Positions 47,991 to 62,030 of a stretch of DNA of 64,000 nt are shown here, piece by piece. This DNA is from Cyclina sinensis (lineage: Eukaryota > Mollusca > Bivalvia > Venerida > Veneridae): assembly GCA_012932295.1 (NCBI GenBank), contig JAAONU010000016.1, positions 41,323,241-41,387,240 of the forward strand, written 5' to 3'. The position numbers and the translations under genes are program-made. The notes below the pieces were generated by a model. That model made no database searches, was not told the DNA's origin, and worked only from the letters and a program-made list of their open reading frames with translations. How positions within the stretch are numbered: the stretch's first letter is position 1; every line of letters starts with the position of its first letter.

Positions 47991-50900
47991 CAATGTCATA
48001 ATATACCGATTCATTCTTCAACTGTATAAAAAGCTCCCACAGAAAGTTGTATCATTTTATTTAATCCATTATCAAACTACCCCGAGGATGCATTTCCTGT
48101 TTTGATTTACAACTGTCAAAGCCAAACGCAGAAACTATTGTACGTGTGCAGCATGTTCTACGATAAACTGTGAAAAGATATTTTATGGAAAAAAACATGA
48201 ATATATTACCATCGGAAATATAGAGAACTATTTAATATTTTTTCTTCTTCTCTCGATAGTGATAAGACTGGAGATATTACAGTATTAGTTGTGACAATTC
48301 AAAAAAGTAGTGCTAATTTTATTCACTTTGTTTGTTTGTTAAATACTTAGAAATTAATAATTAATTATCTGCTTACACAGACGATTAATATTTCTTCAAA
48401 AAAATGCCTTTAATCAACTAACTAAATTAGTGAGAATTACTGATATTCTGGCGGAATATTATAGGAAAAAAAGATTTGAAACGAATTTCAGAACGAGAAA
48501 AGACATGTATTTAAATAAATAGATTAGTTTAAGTTACGTTATTTATAGTAGGTAGACCACACTGACACACGATCACGGAAAGTAGGGTAATTCACCTTAT
48601 GTCCCACTAATCAGACAATTGAGAAATAACAGTTTTCTGTCTGATTGACAGAATTGTAACTAGATCGGTTTCCATTATTGGTTATTCTGAGACAAACGTG
48701 GTCAATTTACACCTTTAATATAGTTCCTTAAGTCTTCGCATGGAATCAATTTTATTGTTGATATATGTCGCCCAAGTATTATTGAGAAAATATCGATTCG
48801 ATCCAGTGTATGCTGGCGCTATGTCTATATATGACTCTTTTGTTTTCAATATCGAGAAATCCTTACCTCGACTTCCTTAAATTAAATTAGACTTAGCATA
48901 AGCCAAGAAATACAATTAGTCGACTTCAATTTCCAAAATACACACAAAAACGATGCCAAAGGTGTCACAGATCATGATAGAAAAGGTATGTCCAGTTATC
49001 ATCACTGAGGTTACAAGATACCTGTAAGGTTTGATTTTGTACACCTCAGTGTATGACAGCGTTTATAATATTACTTGCCAAGCGACAGGCAATTAGTTTA
49101 GGAATAATATCCACGGTACAATATATAATTGGCCTATCCAGGTATCTGCACTGAGCTCACCAGTAACTTGTGTTTTTTCAATGTGTATACCTAAATGTAT
49201 AATACATTGTTTGTCAAAATGAGATGATCAATTTAATGTCAAGTGAATAGTGTGTAATGTGTTCTATACCATGATGCAATAGTCAAATACAAATTATCTT
49301 TGATAATCTTATCATCTATTTCTATCGTTAGATTTTACACAAAGTATATCATTTTATTCGCATAAATAGCTGGCCAATTATCTTCGCCTAATAAGCTTGA
49401 TATCTACTTTATCCCTGACAATGAAAGCATAGGGTTACATATTGTACATTTTGAATTTGTCTTAGACACCAGAACATAGGCAAGCTGTCCCAGACGAGGA
49501 TAGAATAAGCAAGATATATTTATGGCGCTCACTAACGACTTGTACCATTTGTGCAGTTGAATATCTGGTTATGTCTATTATATTCTTGTCTTGGACACAT
49601 TCGACACCATAACAATGCATTAGGGAAAGGTCTAAAGATAGCCATATGAAGTTATGATTTAAATTTTAAATACGACGTACTTTGAGCATTACAATATCAA
49701 AAGAAGCTAATTAGCTCATTGGTAATATCTGGGTAGGCGTTTCATATATTGGTAAGGGCATCTTGGACGATGACTTTTTATTTGAGGGATAAAGGAAATG
49801 GCCAGCTACCTGTATTTTTGGCACAACTATAATGCACATTAAGGTGAACACTATCAAAATAAAGAATTAGTTAAAGCTGTAATGTATTCATAATATTTTC
49901 GTCTCGGACGCATTGGACATCATCAAAAGGTTTACCCAACTGACTTGGATGATAAGTTACTAGAAAATACCTGCTTCAGTTAAAAAAAAACTTGTTTAGA
50001 TAGAAGTAATTTTCTTTTTCTAAAATGGGGATATTTCAACAAAACGTAGGCTTCACTGAAAAATCAGGTTTCAGTTTAAAATGTTTGGAAATCAGTTAAT
50101 ATTTATATATCAGCTTTAAAACAGAAATGTGGTCACGAAAAAAAAATAAATAGAAAAATGGACATTTCCACGACAATAAAACATATACTATCACTATTTC
50201 TCTTTGTCAACAGATTTAATACTACAGACTTATATGTTTTATTCAATACTTTTCATAATTGAAAATGGATGAATGATAACTAACAAATAAACGCCGTATA
50301 AATATAAAAGCTATTGAATATTATTTTTTTTACGAGAAAACCTATTAGAATAGCTAAAAAGATTGGCATAGACCCAAACCAGTAGTAATTAATCAACGCA
50401 ACAATATCTTCTCACTTAATATCACGATTTCCATGAAAGAAGTTGCTGTAATCTGATTGATTGGAATTCCAAGCGATATGTAATATCTCATTGTTCGAGG
50501 AGTTTGTGTATATTTACATGTTATCCTTTGGTCTTTCATGTATCTTTATTTCATGTATATTATGAAAATTATATATGACGAGAAACTTTGTAAAGTTTAA
50601 GTCAATGAAGTTTTCTTTCTTTCTTCTTTATAACACAAAGCAATGTTACAATATGTTAACTGTCATGTTCTTGAAGCTTCATAGTCTTCATAACATCTTT
50701 AAAGCAATCCATTAAAATCTTTGAAATCGCTGTAATAAGTTTTTTTCGGAATGGGCGGGGGATGAGGAGGTAGGGGTAAAGAAAAACTCTTACAGATTTT
50801 TAAGAACAAAGATTTAGTTAAGAAAATTGCTTAAAGGATGGCGAGGGTTCTCGAACCCAGTAGTAACATTTAAACCAAACAACATTACTCAAAATGAATT

Positions 50901-53900
50901 TGACCAAAAGTTTGTTCTTACTTTATTGAAAAGTTGTTTTGTCGTTTTTGCTATCACTGTCTATATTAAGCTCGACATTCGTTCATAAAATGTTGTATTT
51001 CAATACCTGCATAGTAAAGGCTGCATTACTTCCAGATAATGAAAACCTACAAAACAGTTAATTAATGTTTCATATGTCAGCCGAAACCATTCAGTCGTAA
51101 TAAATTTCTTTATATGGCCTAAGTCTAAACTTCTAAAGAGATATGTAGGAGTGTCCCAAATAAATCAGCGAAATCCTTAGTTTTCTAGAGAGTTCATTGC
51201 GGACAAAAAATCTTATCAAAGAATCTTATTCAGTGACTATTAATGCTCCATACACAGTTATATCATGTATATAATTTTACTTAACAACAAAAGGAGAGAC
51301 TTAAGTCCACTCGAATAAGTATGTTCTTTTTTCTGCTAGTGTAGAACTAAATTTAAATTATCAATTCTGTATTCCTTGACCTTTACGCCACATATTTTAT
51401 GTTTTAATTACATACGAGGACTTCAAATAAGCACATAGACATTTTCGAATTTTTAGATTTAATGATGTTCTGATTTATTCATATTCATAATTTCTAGTGT
51501 CAATTGCTTTTGTTTACTCTGTGGCGCGGAAGGCAATAATTATGCAGGGAAAAACCTTTTCTTTGAGTTTATTTTTTCTTTAACATAGTAATTTGAATTA
51601 TTGTCATGTTGTTAATCTCAAAAAGCTTAGCTTTAGATTAACTTGTTCATAGTAGCTATTTATTTATTTTCAAGACAGCTTCTTGTCTGATACAGAATAC
51701 AAAAAAAATAATGATAAAAATAAAAATATGACCTTTCTAGGTATTTTTGGAAGCAAAATAATTTACCCAGATTTCCTTATATGATATTAAACCTCTATGG
51801 TGGATTTTTTTTTCTCACCAGAAAGGAAGTCACCTTTTATACACTAACAATTACACTAAGACTATATTTCAGACTAAAGAGCTGATTGTCATAAAATGGT
51901 GCTTTTTTCTGCAATTACGATAATGGTATTCGAAAACGGACCTGAATGTTCTAATGGATGTAAATCATCTAAATGGAAATGATTGTCTAGTGTTCCAGGA
52001 ATTCAACTGAAATGTTTTTAGGCTGAATGCGTTGAAATATGTCTTAGAATTGACATTATACTTGTACATTTACGTTCTTATATTCTTATTTACACTTTCT
52101 ACATAAGCATTCTGATGGAGGTTTTCGAACTAACTATCAACCGATGTCACAGGTTTATTAGACAAACTTCTTTATTTTCTATTAAAATATCCCTGTTTTG
52201 TAATATATCGAAGGTTTGTAAATCGAAAATTAAGCTTACTCATTGGTATATACGTTCATGTTTTCTTGTCCGTTTGAATTTTTACTTTATAAATATTCAA
52301 AACCAGTCATTTACGTAAAACATTAGTCCTCCTGTTTTTACGGAATTCTATCTTTTCTCCAGAGTAAGTAATTATTCAGTCCATATTTTATCTTTGACAT
52401 TTCTACTGTTATCAGATATGAGGTTGAATAAAGTATATGTTTAATTATCCCGTATTATTGTCGTAAATCTTGATAACAAATAATGTCCTGATATGCGAAT
52501 TAAACGTGAATAGACGTCACAGAGCTAACTGTAATTTTAGCTTCTTTTTCTGTTTTGAAGGTAGTTTGTTTACATCAGCGACATAAAATATTCTAAGCAT
52601 TTGCAGCGTTAAGCCTTGTGTGGTTGTTTTTTATGGCAAAACAATTCAAATTGTCTCTAACGTCATGATCTCTGAGCACTTGAGTTTCTGTTCTATTCAT
52701 TTCTCCCTTTTTCTGTATGTTATATTTCCATGTTACTCTCGTTTGTTTTAAGTAAAGGCAGTTGGTACTGAAGACCTATTTGTCCAGGTAACGCTAACGG
52801 CCTACGGATATTATCCTCTTGACGCCCGACCAAATAGAATACATTGCATACCAGTATAGTCTACTTCTGCTTTGGTAATGACACACTAAAGGAATTTGAT
52901 ATAGCTTTATTAAATTTGTTTATCATGTTGAGGTGACAGATAGAAACTGTTCAACTTCTAATTAAGCTGCGCATCTGCTCTTCCCGTAAAGTAATATAAC
53001 ATACGGTCTGGCTGAAGGTTAAGGTCAAGGTCAGGTTTGTATGAACCGTATGTACCATTCATTTCCGCCTTTTAACCTGGTCGTTTTATTTTCTAGGATT
53101 GAAATTATAATAGTCATTATTATTCATCAGATTACGAATAAAGACAAGCCATACTTTCATTATGCTCATGATTAAAGCAGTTTATATAGGAAACTTAACT
53201 TTATGTTCTATAGGCTTTGTAACTTTGTCATACTAGAGAGGATTTTAAAATAGCTTGGCGATAATGGTCGTCCCAAAAAGTGATATATCAGGAACAATAA
53301 AGATGTCCTGAGGTCAAGGTCAAGGTCTTTGATGCACATATATTGTAGAATGATAGTCGTCTGTATGTGTTCGTCTTCACTAAAGTAAGTTCGGTGAACG
53401 CTGGACGGAGTTACCTTACTTGCTACAACATTCTGGATTCAGAAGGTCTACACATAATTGTTTTTTCACTGATAAAGGTTTTGCTACAAACCCAACCCTT
53501 GCCGCAGCCAACAGGCTGTAGGGCATTGGGCGCTTTAAGTGTATTCTATTAAGTTTAAAGATAAAACTGTTGGTGCTAAATCTCTTTTTTTTCTGACATC
53601 GTAAAAAGTTTTTGTTATGTCAAATAACCGATTGAAGTAAAAAACAAATTATGTATTAGCTCTTGGTCATAAATTGTCATTCAGACCGGCATATTCTCAT
53701 AGGTTTTATTTTTTCAACGATGTTATTTGTACTTTTTATCAAACTCTTGTTATAAGATACTTTCCTTTTAAGGAGGATATTGAATTGTCTCTTCTGGGTC
53801 TCACCTTTAAATTTTTTATAAACAGCAAAGAAGTCATATGGTATAAAAACCGCAATAAAAGACAAGTAAATAATTTCTTCTGGATAAAAACCTAGAAATT

Positions 53901-54427
53901 GAAGAGTAGATAATATCAAAATTTTGCAACGAAAAACTATCGAGTTTAGTAGGCGTTGTTAAAGTTATTGTAACGCTTTGGTTGTTTATCACAAGTTTTG
54001 CATCAAGCCTATATCATGCATACGTCTGAAGTAACGAGCATTCCATTAATTTGGTTAAGTAAAGTAAGAATGATGAAGGTTAGTAAACTTTGTGATAGTC
54101 AGTATCATGTAACAAATAATTAATCCTAGAAAAGCAAGCATTAAGATACAGCTCTAACTTGAAAGCGTATGTCAAAAACAGCCAAGTAACTTAATATAGT
54201 TATCTACATAAAATAAGTTCAATGGAGTACAAGCAACAGAGTGAAAACCGAGAGATATGTACCACACTATTATTTACTCAAAAATCACATTGCCTGTTAT
54301 CCTTAAGCTTTTACCTGTTTCGTGTAGACGTTTTCCGCATATGTTAGTTATATTAGTTAAATTAGATGAATAACTTAATTTTGTAAGAATGTTAATGAAA
54401 GTTCGTGACCCTTGAACAAAAATATCC
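47991..54427. other. Long AT-rich stretch without recognisable genes
   Basis: No exon, RNA gene or intact transposon is recognised. Faint recurrences (gtcttggacacattcgacac at ~49594, cgtctcggacgcattggaca at ~49903, gtcttagacaccag at ~49460) hint at a very old repeat. Two isolated 'ggtcaaggtcaagg'-type words occur near 53010 and 53312. The segment 52750-52960 carries 'gtaacgctaacggcctacg', resembling the dispersed block at 24 and 32 kb. Confidence 0.45.
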
Positions 54428-54700
54428 GTTACGAACTTTCAACGTGCGCTTAATGGTTTATAAATCAGTTACAAATTTTAGATGTGCGCTTAATGGTTTA
54501 AAAATCAGTAGCGAACTTTAGATGTGCGCTTAATGGTTTAAAAATCAGTTACAAATTTTAGATGTGCGCTTAATGGTTTAAAAATCAGTTACGAACTTTA
54601 GATGTGTGCTTAATGGTTTAAAAATCAATTACGAACTTTAGATATGCGCTTAATGGTTTAAAAATCAGTTACGAACTTTACATGTGCGCTTTATGGTTTA
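54428..54700. repeat. 40 bp minisatellite, ~7 copies
   Basis: The unit contains gatgtgcgcttaatggttta followed by aaaatcagttacgaacttta. It is tandem with no spacers and differs by a few substitutions per copy. Confidence 0.95.
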
Positions 54701-55324
54701 GGTGAAATGATGTCTGCAGCATCATATTATAGAATCAATGAAGGTTTACATTGTGTTAGTTTCTAAGATGCACCATTGACATCTAAATCTTTGCTCAATT
54801 AAAAGGTGAGTCTTCATTTCTAATTTAAAAAAAAAACAGCCATCCAAACTTTATAAAGTAAAAATAGCTTTCACATATGTCCTTATTCGACGCATATTCA
54901 CAATCATGAAAAGCGAATATTTTCTTTCTTAGACAAAAAGCATAAAATTAATGTGAAAAACATATTAGGATTTTACTTTATTTTCAAAATAGGTTTAGCA
55001 AACGGTAATATGAAATTAATTGAATTTATTCCTTTGGATGTGTTAATGTCTATTAAATAACACTGTTTATGGATGAAAAATTAATTTAGCTAACGCAGCG
55101 TCGTTCCTAACAGAATTAAACGTTCAATTTTTTACGTAGGGAAAAATCTCCATTTCAATACTACTTTCTTATCCAATAGAAACATTTGTTTAAGGAAGGA
55201 AGAATAAGAGATTACTACATCAAGTGGTCCTTGTGGAGTAAATTTAGGTATATGAACTCCAACATCTTACTGTATGTTATGTTTATTTTTTTGTGCAAAT
55301 ATTCTAAAAACGTGGCTATACTTA
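54701..55324. other. No gene seen
   Basis: AT-rich spacer. Confidence 0.5.
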
Positions 55325-56690
55325 TGCCCTCAAACATAAAATGTGTCGGGGCTATCTATATTGGATTCATCTTCATATCCCTCGGTCCGTCTGTCCCGTT
55401 TCTTGTCCGGACAGTAACTTCTCAGTAAATGGAAGGATTTAACAACTTTTGCATAATTGTTCATCTTGATGGATAGTATGTCGCCATTAAGACTGAGGTC
55501 CATAGGTCAAGGTCACATTTACTGGTCAAAGTTACAAACTGTTGATGATGTACAAGCCATAAGTTCTCTTTGCATGGAGGTATTTTAAAATACTTTGGCT
55601 TATTTGTTGATCTTGATGAACAGTATGTCTTCTTTAAGATTGAGGTCTATAGATCAAAGGTCAAGGTCACAGTCACTAGTCAAAGGTACACAATGTTAAT
55701 GATGTACTTGTACGAGCCATAAGTTCTCTATGTATGAGAGTATTTTAAAATACTTATTTGTTAATCTGGATAAGGATGTAGGTTGCGTGCAAGACGCAGA
55801 TCTAAAGCTGAAAGCTCAAGATCACAGTCATTGGTCAAGGTAATAAGTTGTGATAATAGACATTGCCAGAACCGTAACTTCTACAGACATAAAAGATTTT
55901 GCAAATACCATGGCATATTAATTCACCATGATGTGACAATGTGTTGCGAATAAAACCAAAGGTCAAGGTCACAGTCACTGGTCAAAAGTAAAAAAATATT
56001 GATGATAGACCTTGTCCAGGTCATAACTTCTCCATAGATGGAATAATTGTAAAATACCTTAGCATAGTTGTTCCACTAGATGATAAGGTATGTCGTGTTC
56101 AAGACCCGAGTCCCTAACTGAAAGGTCTTGGTCACAGTTACACGCGAAATGTAAAAAGATGTTGATGATAGACTTTGTCCGGGCCATAACTTTTCCGTCC
56201 ATAGTAGGATTTTAAATATTTTTACTTTGATAAAACGGTGTGTGGCGTGTGAGAACCAGGTCCATAGCTCAAAGGTCAAGGTCAAAGGTAAATAATTTTA
56301 ATGATAGACCTTGTTTGGGCCGTAACTTCTCCATGCATGGAAGGATTTGAAATACCTTTGCATGTTGGTTTTTCTAGATGAGACGATGTGTAGCGTGCAA
56401 GATCCTAGTCCCTAGCTCAAAGGCCAAGGTGGCAGTGACTTGTCAAAGGTAAAATGTTTTGATGATAGACATTTTCCGGGCCATAACCTCTACATGAATG
56501 AATGGATTTTAAAATGACTTGGCATATTTGTTCATCTAGATGAGATGGTGTGACGGGCGCAAGACACGGGTCCCTTACTCAAAGTCAATGTCACAGTAAC
56601 AGATGTAAAAAGAGTTGATGATAGACGTTATCATTCTCCATGCATTGAAGGGTTTTAATTTCTCTCCATATTTATGTCACCTTTCTGATT
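55325..56690 (+). mobile_element. Degenerate HINE-like element with ~175-180 bp monomers
   Basis: The head (atgccctcaaacataaaatg, ggggctatctatattgga) resembles the 25.2 kb family head. A short ggtccgtctgtcccgt tract follows, then about seven diverged monomers with 'cataacttctccatg.atgg', 'gttgatgatagac' and 'aaaggtcaaggtcacagt' blocks. No 3' hairpin or CTRR end is recognised, so the element is decayed. Confidence 0.65.
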
Positions 56691-58429
56691 ATTTGCTTTT
56701 TTTAGTATTTTATGACTTTCTAAAACATCAAACTATCAAATAAAATAGCATTATAAACAGTACTTTATTTATTTTCATTTCAATTGTACATGATTCCACT
56801 CTACTGCCATGCAAGAATTTTGCAGTGACCGCTCTTACGTACAAAATCTTCAATCTATTTGACCAAGCGGAATGTGGGGATATTCGTCAATTCTGTGACA
56901 ATCTTTTTCGTAATGGCTTAAGTTTCGCGTGATTCGCGGCTGGTATGTTTTCGCGACATGATGTAGCCGCAAAACCGTCTACAACCGTCTATGAAAAACG
57001 CGAAGTATATAATCTGCGTTCATTTTCTCTGGTTTACAGTAACTTTTTATCTCAGAAAATAGTCTTTGTTGACGGGCGATAATGCGTTACTATCTTATTG
57101 TAGAAATGATTGCCTAGCTTTCAATATATCACATTAAAAAGCTTTCAACTAAATACAGAAACTTACTTTTTATAAATGATTTTCGCCCGTCTGATACAAA
57201 TTCATCAAAAGCACGGTATAATGGAATGCCATTTGTGAAGCTAGTGTGTCAACCTCTTTTTAATATAAAATAATGTCCAAAATACTGATTGATTACATGT
57301 TGTCTTTCTAAGATGAATTTTACAGACGATTGTTTTTGAGCGAAATGACGACCGGAATAAATTGTTTTCTTGTTCTCAGACACAGAAATGTTCCATCAAG
57401 ATCTTCTCCTTCTTTATATCACTAAGAAACATTAGACAATAAATAAACTCGGTCACTAACTGTCATTGAAACTGACATATTTACTTAAAGCTGTTCACAA
57501 TAGTGTCAATAATGTCTATCAACGCTTCAGCATTTGTCAAACTCGGGTAATATCTTTTTGCCGAAATAAGAAATTGGGTTGTCATTTATGATGCTGACAG
57601 TAGGCATTTCTTTATATCACAGATTGAATTATGGTCTTCCTTCAGAGTATCACGTGTAACACTTGTGATCATTGTTCTGAAACTGTGCAACTTCAGCGTA
57701 AAGCATAGGGTTACTGATTGGGATCAAATTTCACAGTGTCACAACTTGAATACCTGAAAGTGGCCCAGTTTGGATAAGCTCGAAGTTTACTTTTATTCAA
57801 TATCGATCTCAGAGCTGGTCAGCTCGAAATTCAATATAATTGAAAATTAAACAATGGGTTCCAATTGCACCTCATAATGTCAACTCAGTCGGCAAAAAGT
57901 TTTGAAACTTTGCGAACACGGTGAAACTGAGGATACTGTTTAACTTTGGCACAGTGCCAAAGTACAAGGCAGCCACGTTTTCTTACTTTTGGAAAAGTTT
58001 TTTTCTATATGTAAGGAGTTTAAGATATCACAAATATTCTTAAAAACTATTGTGTAACTAGTAAAGAGAGTAGAATCCGATGTTGAAAGTTTATAAGAAC
58101 TTTTATTGAAGTTCTTTTATTTCCTAACTCCTACGTCAATCAGAATTGACATTTCCAAATTCTCAGAACTTTTAATATGTTCATTTAGCTTTATCTTAGT
58201 TGCGACTGATAGCAGCTCATTAGGTGCTTGATGTTTTATTTTTTGGCATTAAAAAGCTTTTCAAGCCAACTTCTGTTATGCATACGCGAATTAAATATTG
58301 ACTTAAAGTTAACGTGTATATTTGAAAATAGAAACTTGAAAAGTCTTTGAGTGTTTGATATGCTGTTCAGAAAAAGTAGGGGATATTATGTTATTTTGGT
58401 ATGATATGGAGCCCTCCGTAATATAGCAC
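56691..58429. other. No gene seen
   Basis: No recognisable feature. A few GC-richer words (ttcgcgtgattcgcggctgg near 56930) stand out but belong to no family I know. Confidence 0.45.
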
Positions 58430-59190
58430 TGACGGCCACAAACCTTCAACAACGTCGTCGACATGTCAGAGGGCCAATGCCTCGAGGCAGACAATCAGAA
58501 AGTGCCTTCACTGAGACGGTCTTAACGCTACGCACCCTTATGTGGTCTTGCTGTTGCCGTTGAACACTTGACGTGATGTAGGCAGCGGCGTCGGTGGAAT
58601 ATTAACCAGTGGTAACATGTGATGTTTAGTGACGAATCCAGATACAACCTAGACTTTCGTGATGGTCGAAGAAGAGTTTGGCGTCGCCCATGTGAACGTT
58701 TTACAGACGCTGCTAGGGTTGTCCACGACCGATATGGGGTATGTCCGATATTGTATGGGGTGACATCATTTTGACTATCAGAAGACATCTACATGTGTGC
58801 CATGGCATTGTGACTAGCCAGTACTACCGTGACAGCATGTTGGTTTAGCATGTTGTCCCGTTTGCTCAATGTGATGGCCAAGAATTCATCTTCCAGGATG
58901 ATACGCTAGGGCCCATAAGGCAAGACTTGTCACCGAGTTCCTGGAAGAGCAATATATCTGTACTTGACCATGTCCATCGATGAGCCCGGACTTATCGACT
59001 ACTAAACATGTGTGGGACATTCTTTGAAAATCCTCCACCCAGAACGTTACGTGAGCTCGGTGTGGCATTGCAGGAAGAGTGATACAGAATCTTCAGCATA
59101 TCATTTGTCGTCTTATTTGGAGTATGAGACGTCGTTGCATATCTTGTTGCGACAACACAGGTGGTCCAGCACGTAATTGAGGGCATGTGA
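58430..59190 (+). pseudogene. Dead Tc1/mariner-like transposase
   Basis: Conceptual pieces in order, across several frames, match the catalytic domain of Tc1/mariner transposases: a Pro-rich/HTH remnant, then FSDESRYNLDFRDGRRRVWRR (first catalytic Asp at 58631-58633), ...FTDAARVVHDRYG, then an FQDD stretch at ~58891 standing where FQQDNARPH normally is (second Asp), ...FLEEQYICT-like remains, KHVWDIL (the PIEHVWD region, third acidic residue nearby), and a PPPRTLRELGVALQEE tail. Stops and frameshifts occur throughout, and terminal inverted repeats were not found. Long inactive. Confidence 0.85.
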
Positions 59191-60589
59191 AAATGATCAC
59201 GTTAATGTAATGACTTTGGACGCTGTGTAAAGTAACTAAAGATGTTATGAAGAAGTTAAGTTTTCGATTAAAATGTGTGAATCTGTTTAATTGATTAAAT
59301 AGACATCAAAAGGTTATGCTTTTCTTACTTACTTGCAGTAACAATATTACTGATAATATCCCTTACTTTTTTATGAACAGTATATGTTAAAATTATAACT
59401 AAAATACTAGCTCGAATCATTCGACGGTGTTAGAAACTGGTTGCACCGGCTCGTTTTCATTCTGTCATAACTTGTATTCAAAAACGAGTATCAGACCTTT
59501 CCTTCGGATTGAGAAATCGTAGAATGATATTTTGGATTAAGAGAATTCAAGATGAAGAATTGAACACTATCTCATCTCAGGCACGTGCTGATGACGTATC
59601 AGTTGAGGTCAGTTGTGTGTCTGCAAAGAATGAATCGAACATTACTGCGGCAATTTGTTGTGAAAAAAGCAGACATCGCTTATGTATTATGACTATTTTT
59701 CGACTATATTAAAGACTAATTTATCTCAAAAACGATAATAGTCTCCAAATGTTGGCAGTGAAGTGCCTTATAATGTATTGTTATGCCTCCTTGGTAATAA
59801 TCTGTCTTTCTTTAATGTATTATTAAAGCGTCTGCGAAGTGAATCCTTGAAACAAGTGGGTTTTACAATCAAAACTTTTTTTGTTGTTTACCAACCCCAT
59901 GAACTGATATTTACAGAACTTAGAAAAAAACATGTTTATATCGGGAATGCCATGCAAAAATGCATTACTATCTGAAAAGTGCTACTCGATTCAAACATTT
60001 TGCATCTGTCTTTTTGAAATTTATAGTGATTTTGTTTGTTCTTAGCGAGCTATAAAAATACTCTTCCATTTATTGCTTCCATTTATATAGGAAAGGGAAT
60101 TAAAAACTATCAAAATCAAAACGCACCCAGACTATCATGTTTTCTTAAATTTGTTTACTGTCAAAGGATTTTGTGAAACTGTTGTAACAGTATACCTTCT
60201 GACGCAGGCTTTAGTTGAACTATCAGTACTTACGCTGAAGACTGATGCCACTTTTCATTGGTCCATTATTTCTGTCGGTCTTATGAGGAGTAATGGATTG
60301 TGTCTGAAATTGTCTTACAAACTCTTTACGTGCTGGTTTAAGTCGTCGTGATTTAATCGCATCCAGATGATATGAAAATTTGTAGGAATGCCTATCTTAA
60401 TGTTTTCTGATCGACTTTGAGTATAACTAGGTTATGTAAATAGGTAGAGGCCATATTTTCATGATTGTCTTGATGTAGTAAAGGAAACTGTCTGTATAGA
60501 AGTTGGGGTTTACGAAGCTTTTCTTATCTCATAATTACAAGAATTTTTACCCCTAAATATAAGATAATTTTTGGCGTTGTCCATCCTTC
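59191..60589. other. No gene seen
   Basis: AT-rich. A weak resemblance to the local dispersed block lies near 59700-59840 (attaaagactaatttatctc, ggtaataatctgtct). Confidence 0.45.
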
Positions 60590-62030
60590 CGTGATTTCTG
60601 TTTGGATAATAACACAAAACAGTATTTAAGCTTACAACATTAAACCTCGTATAGGTGCATAGATGTCATTAAGGAGTCGTGCATTTCTTAGGAACTGTAA
60701 TCTTCACTTGATAACTTTTGAGTAATTGCCCTTTGTTAGTTTTGTACTTTAATTTTGTTCTGAATATAACTAAAAAGTGTTTATGGTATCAACATTGAAC
60801 CTACTACTTTTTATTTTGAAACTAAACTCAAAAACTATTTAAGTTAATAACCCAAAACTTCATATGTGGTTATTTTTAACACTTAATTTACACTAAAAAA
60901 GTATTTGACGTATTAAAATTAAACTTCATAGATGTATAGATGCCATTAAAGAGTCATGCAGTGCTAATGAATTTAACTCTACACTTGATAACTTTTAAGT
61001 TACTTCCCTTAATTATTTCATTCTTATTTTTATTGGGAATATAACTCAGAAAGTATATATGTAGTTACATCTTATTTCGTAAAAGTGCATTACATAGAAA
61101 CTGTAACTCTTCACTTCATATTTTGTTACTTTTTTGCTATTTTTCCTATTTAATTTTTGTTTGGACCATAACCATAAAGTATTTAAGGTATCAACGTTAA
61201 ACCTGAAAGGTGCATAGATGTCATTAAAATGTCATGCAGTGCATAGGAGCTGTAACTCTTCACTTGATAACTTTTGATTTATTGCAATTTGTTATTTTTA
61301 TGCTCCCCGAAGGGCGAGCATATAGTTGCCACTTTGTCCGTCTGTCCGTCCCGTCCGTGCGTCCGTCCGTCGTAATTTTGTCCTGAGCATAACACAAATA
61401 CTATGAGAGAAATCAAGACCAAACTTTATAGGTAGTTAGATCTCATTAAGGAGCAGTGCAGTGCACAAGAACCATAACTCTTGCTTTATTAATTTTTGAG
61501 TTATTGCCTTTGAAATTTCTCATACTTATTTATTTTCCGGGGCATATCTCACAAAGTATAAGAGTTATCAACTTGAAACTTAATAAGTAGATAGATCTCA
61601 TTGATGAGCAGTGCAGTGCACAAGAACCATAACCCTTGCTGTATTAATTTTTGAGTTATTGCCTTTTGAAATTTCTCATACTTATTTTTTGTCCGGGACA
61701 TATCTCACAAAGTATAAGAGATATTAACATGAAACTTTATTGGTAGATAGATCTCTATCAGGAGAAGTGCAGCTGGCAAGAACCGTAACTCTATTTTGCA
61801 TAATTTAGGAGTTATTGTCCTTTGTTATTTTTCATACTTTAAAAAAATACATATTAAACAATAACCCTTTTGGAATTGGCATTTATTCGGGGAGCATCCA
61901 TCGGTTCTACCGATTTCTTGTTTATCACTAAATTTTGTTCGGAATATAACTCAGAAAGTATTTAAGGTGTCAACATGTAACTTCATAGTGATAGTGATGT
62001 CAACAGGAACTATTCACTTCATAATTTCGG
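60590..62030 (+). repeat. Diverged ~170-190 bp tandem array, interrupted
   Basis: Monomers share 'aatataactcagaaagtat', 'ttaaacctcataggtgcat-agatgtcattaa' and 'aactcttcacttgataactt' blocks. The array is split at ~61299 and resumes after ~61920 with aaattttgttcggaatata, showing that a second element inserted into it. Confidence 0.75.
61300..61920 (+). mobile_element. Helentron/HINE-like element, ATGCTCCCCGAA family, nested
   Basis: Perfect 12 bp subterminal repeats: atgctccccgaa (61300-61311) and ttcggggagcat (61886-61897). The 5' end folds (atgctc/gagcat). A GTCCGTCY tract follows at ~61337-61373. About three ~155-165 bp monomers with 'agtgcagtgcacaagaacca' follow. The 3' end has an atcgg/ccgat stem and CTTG (61917-61920) followed by TTT. 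The complete element lies inside an older array, so it is a later insertion. Confidence 0.8.
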
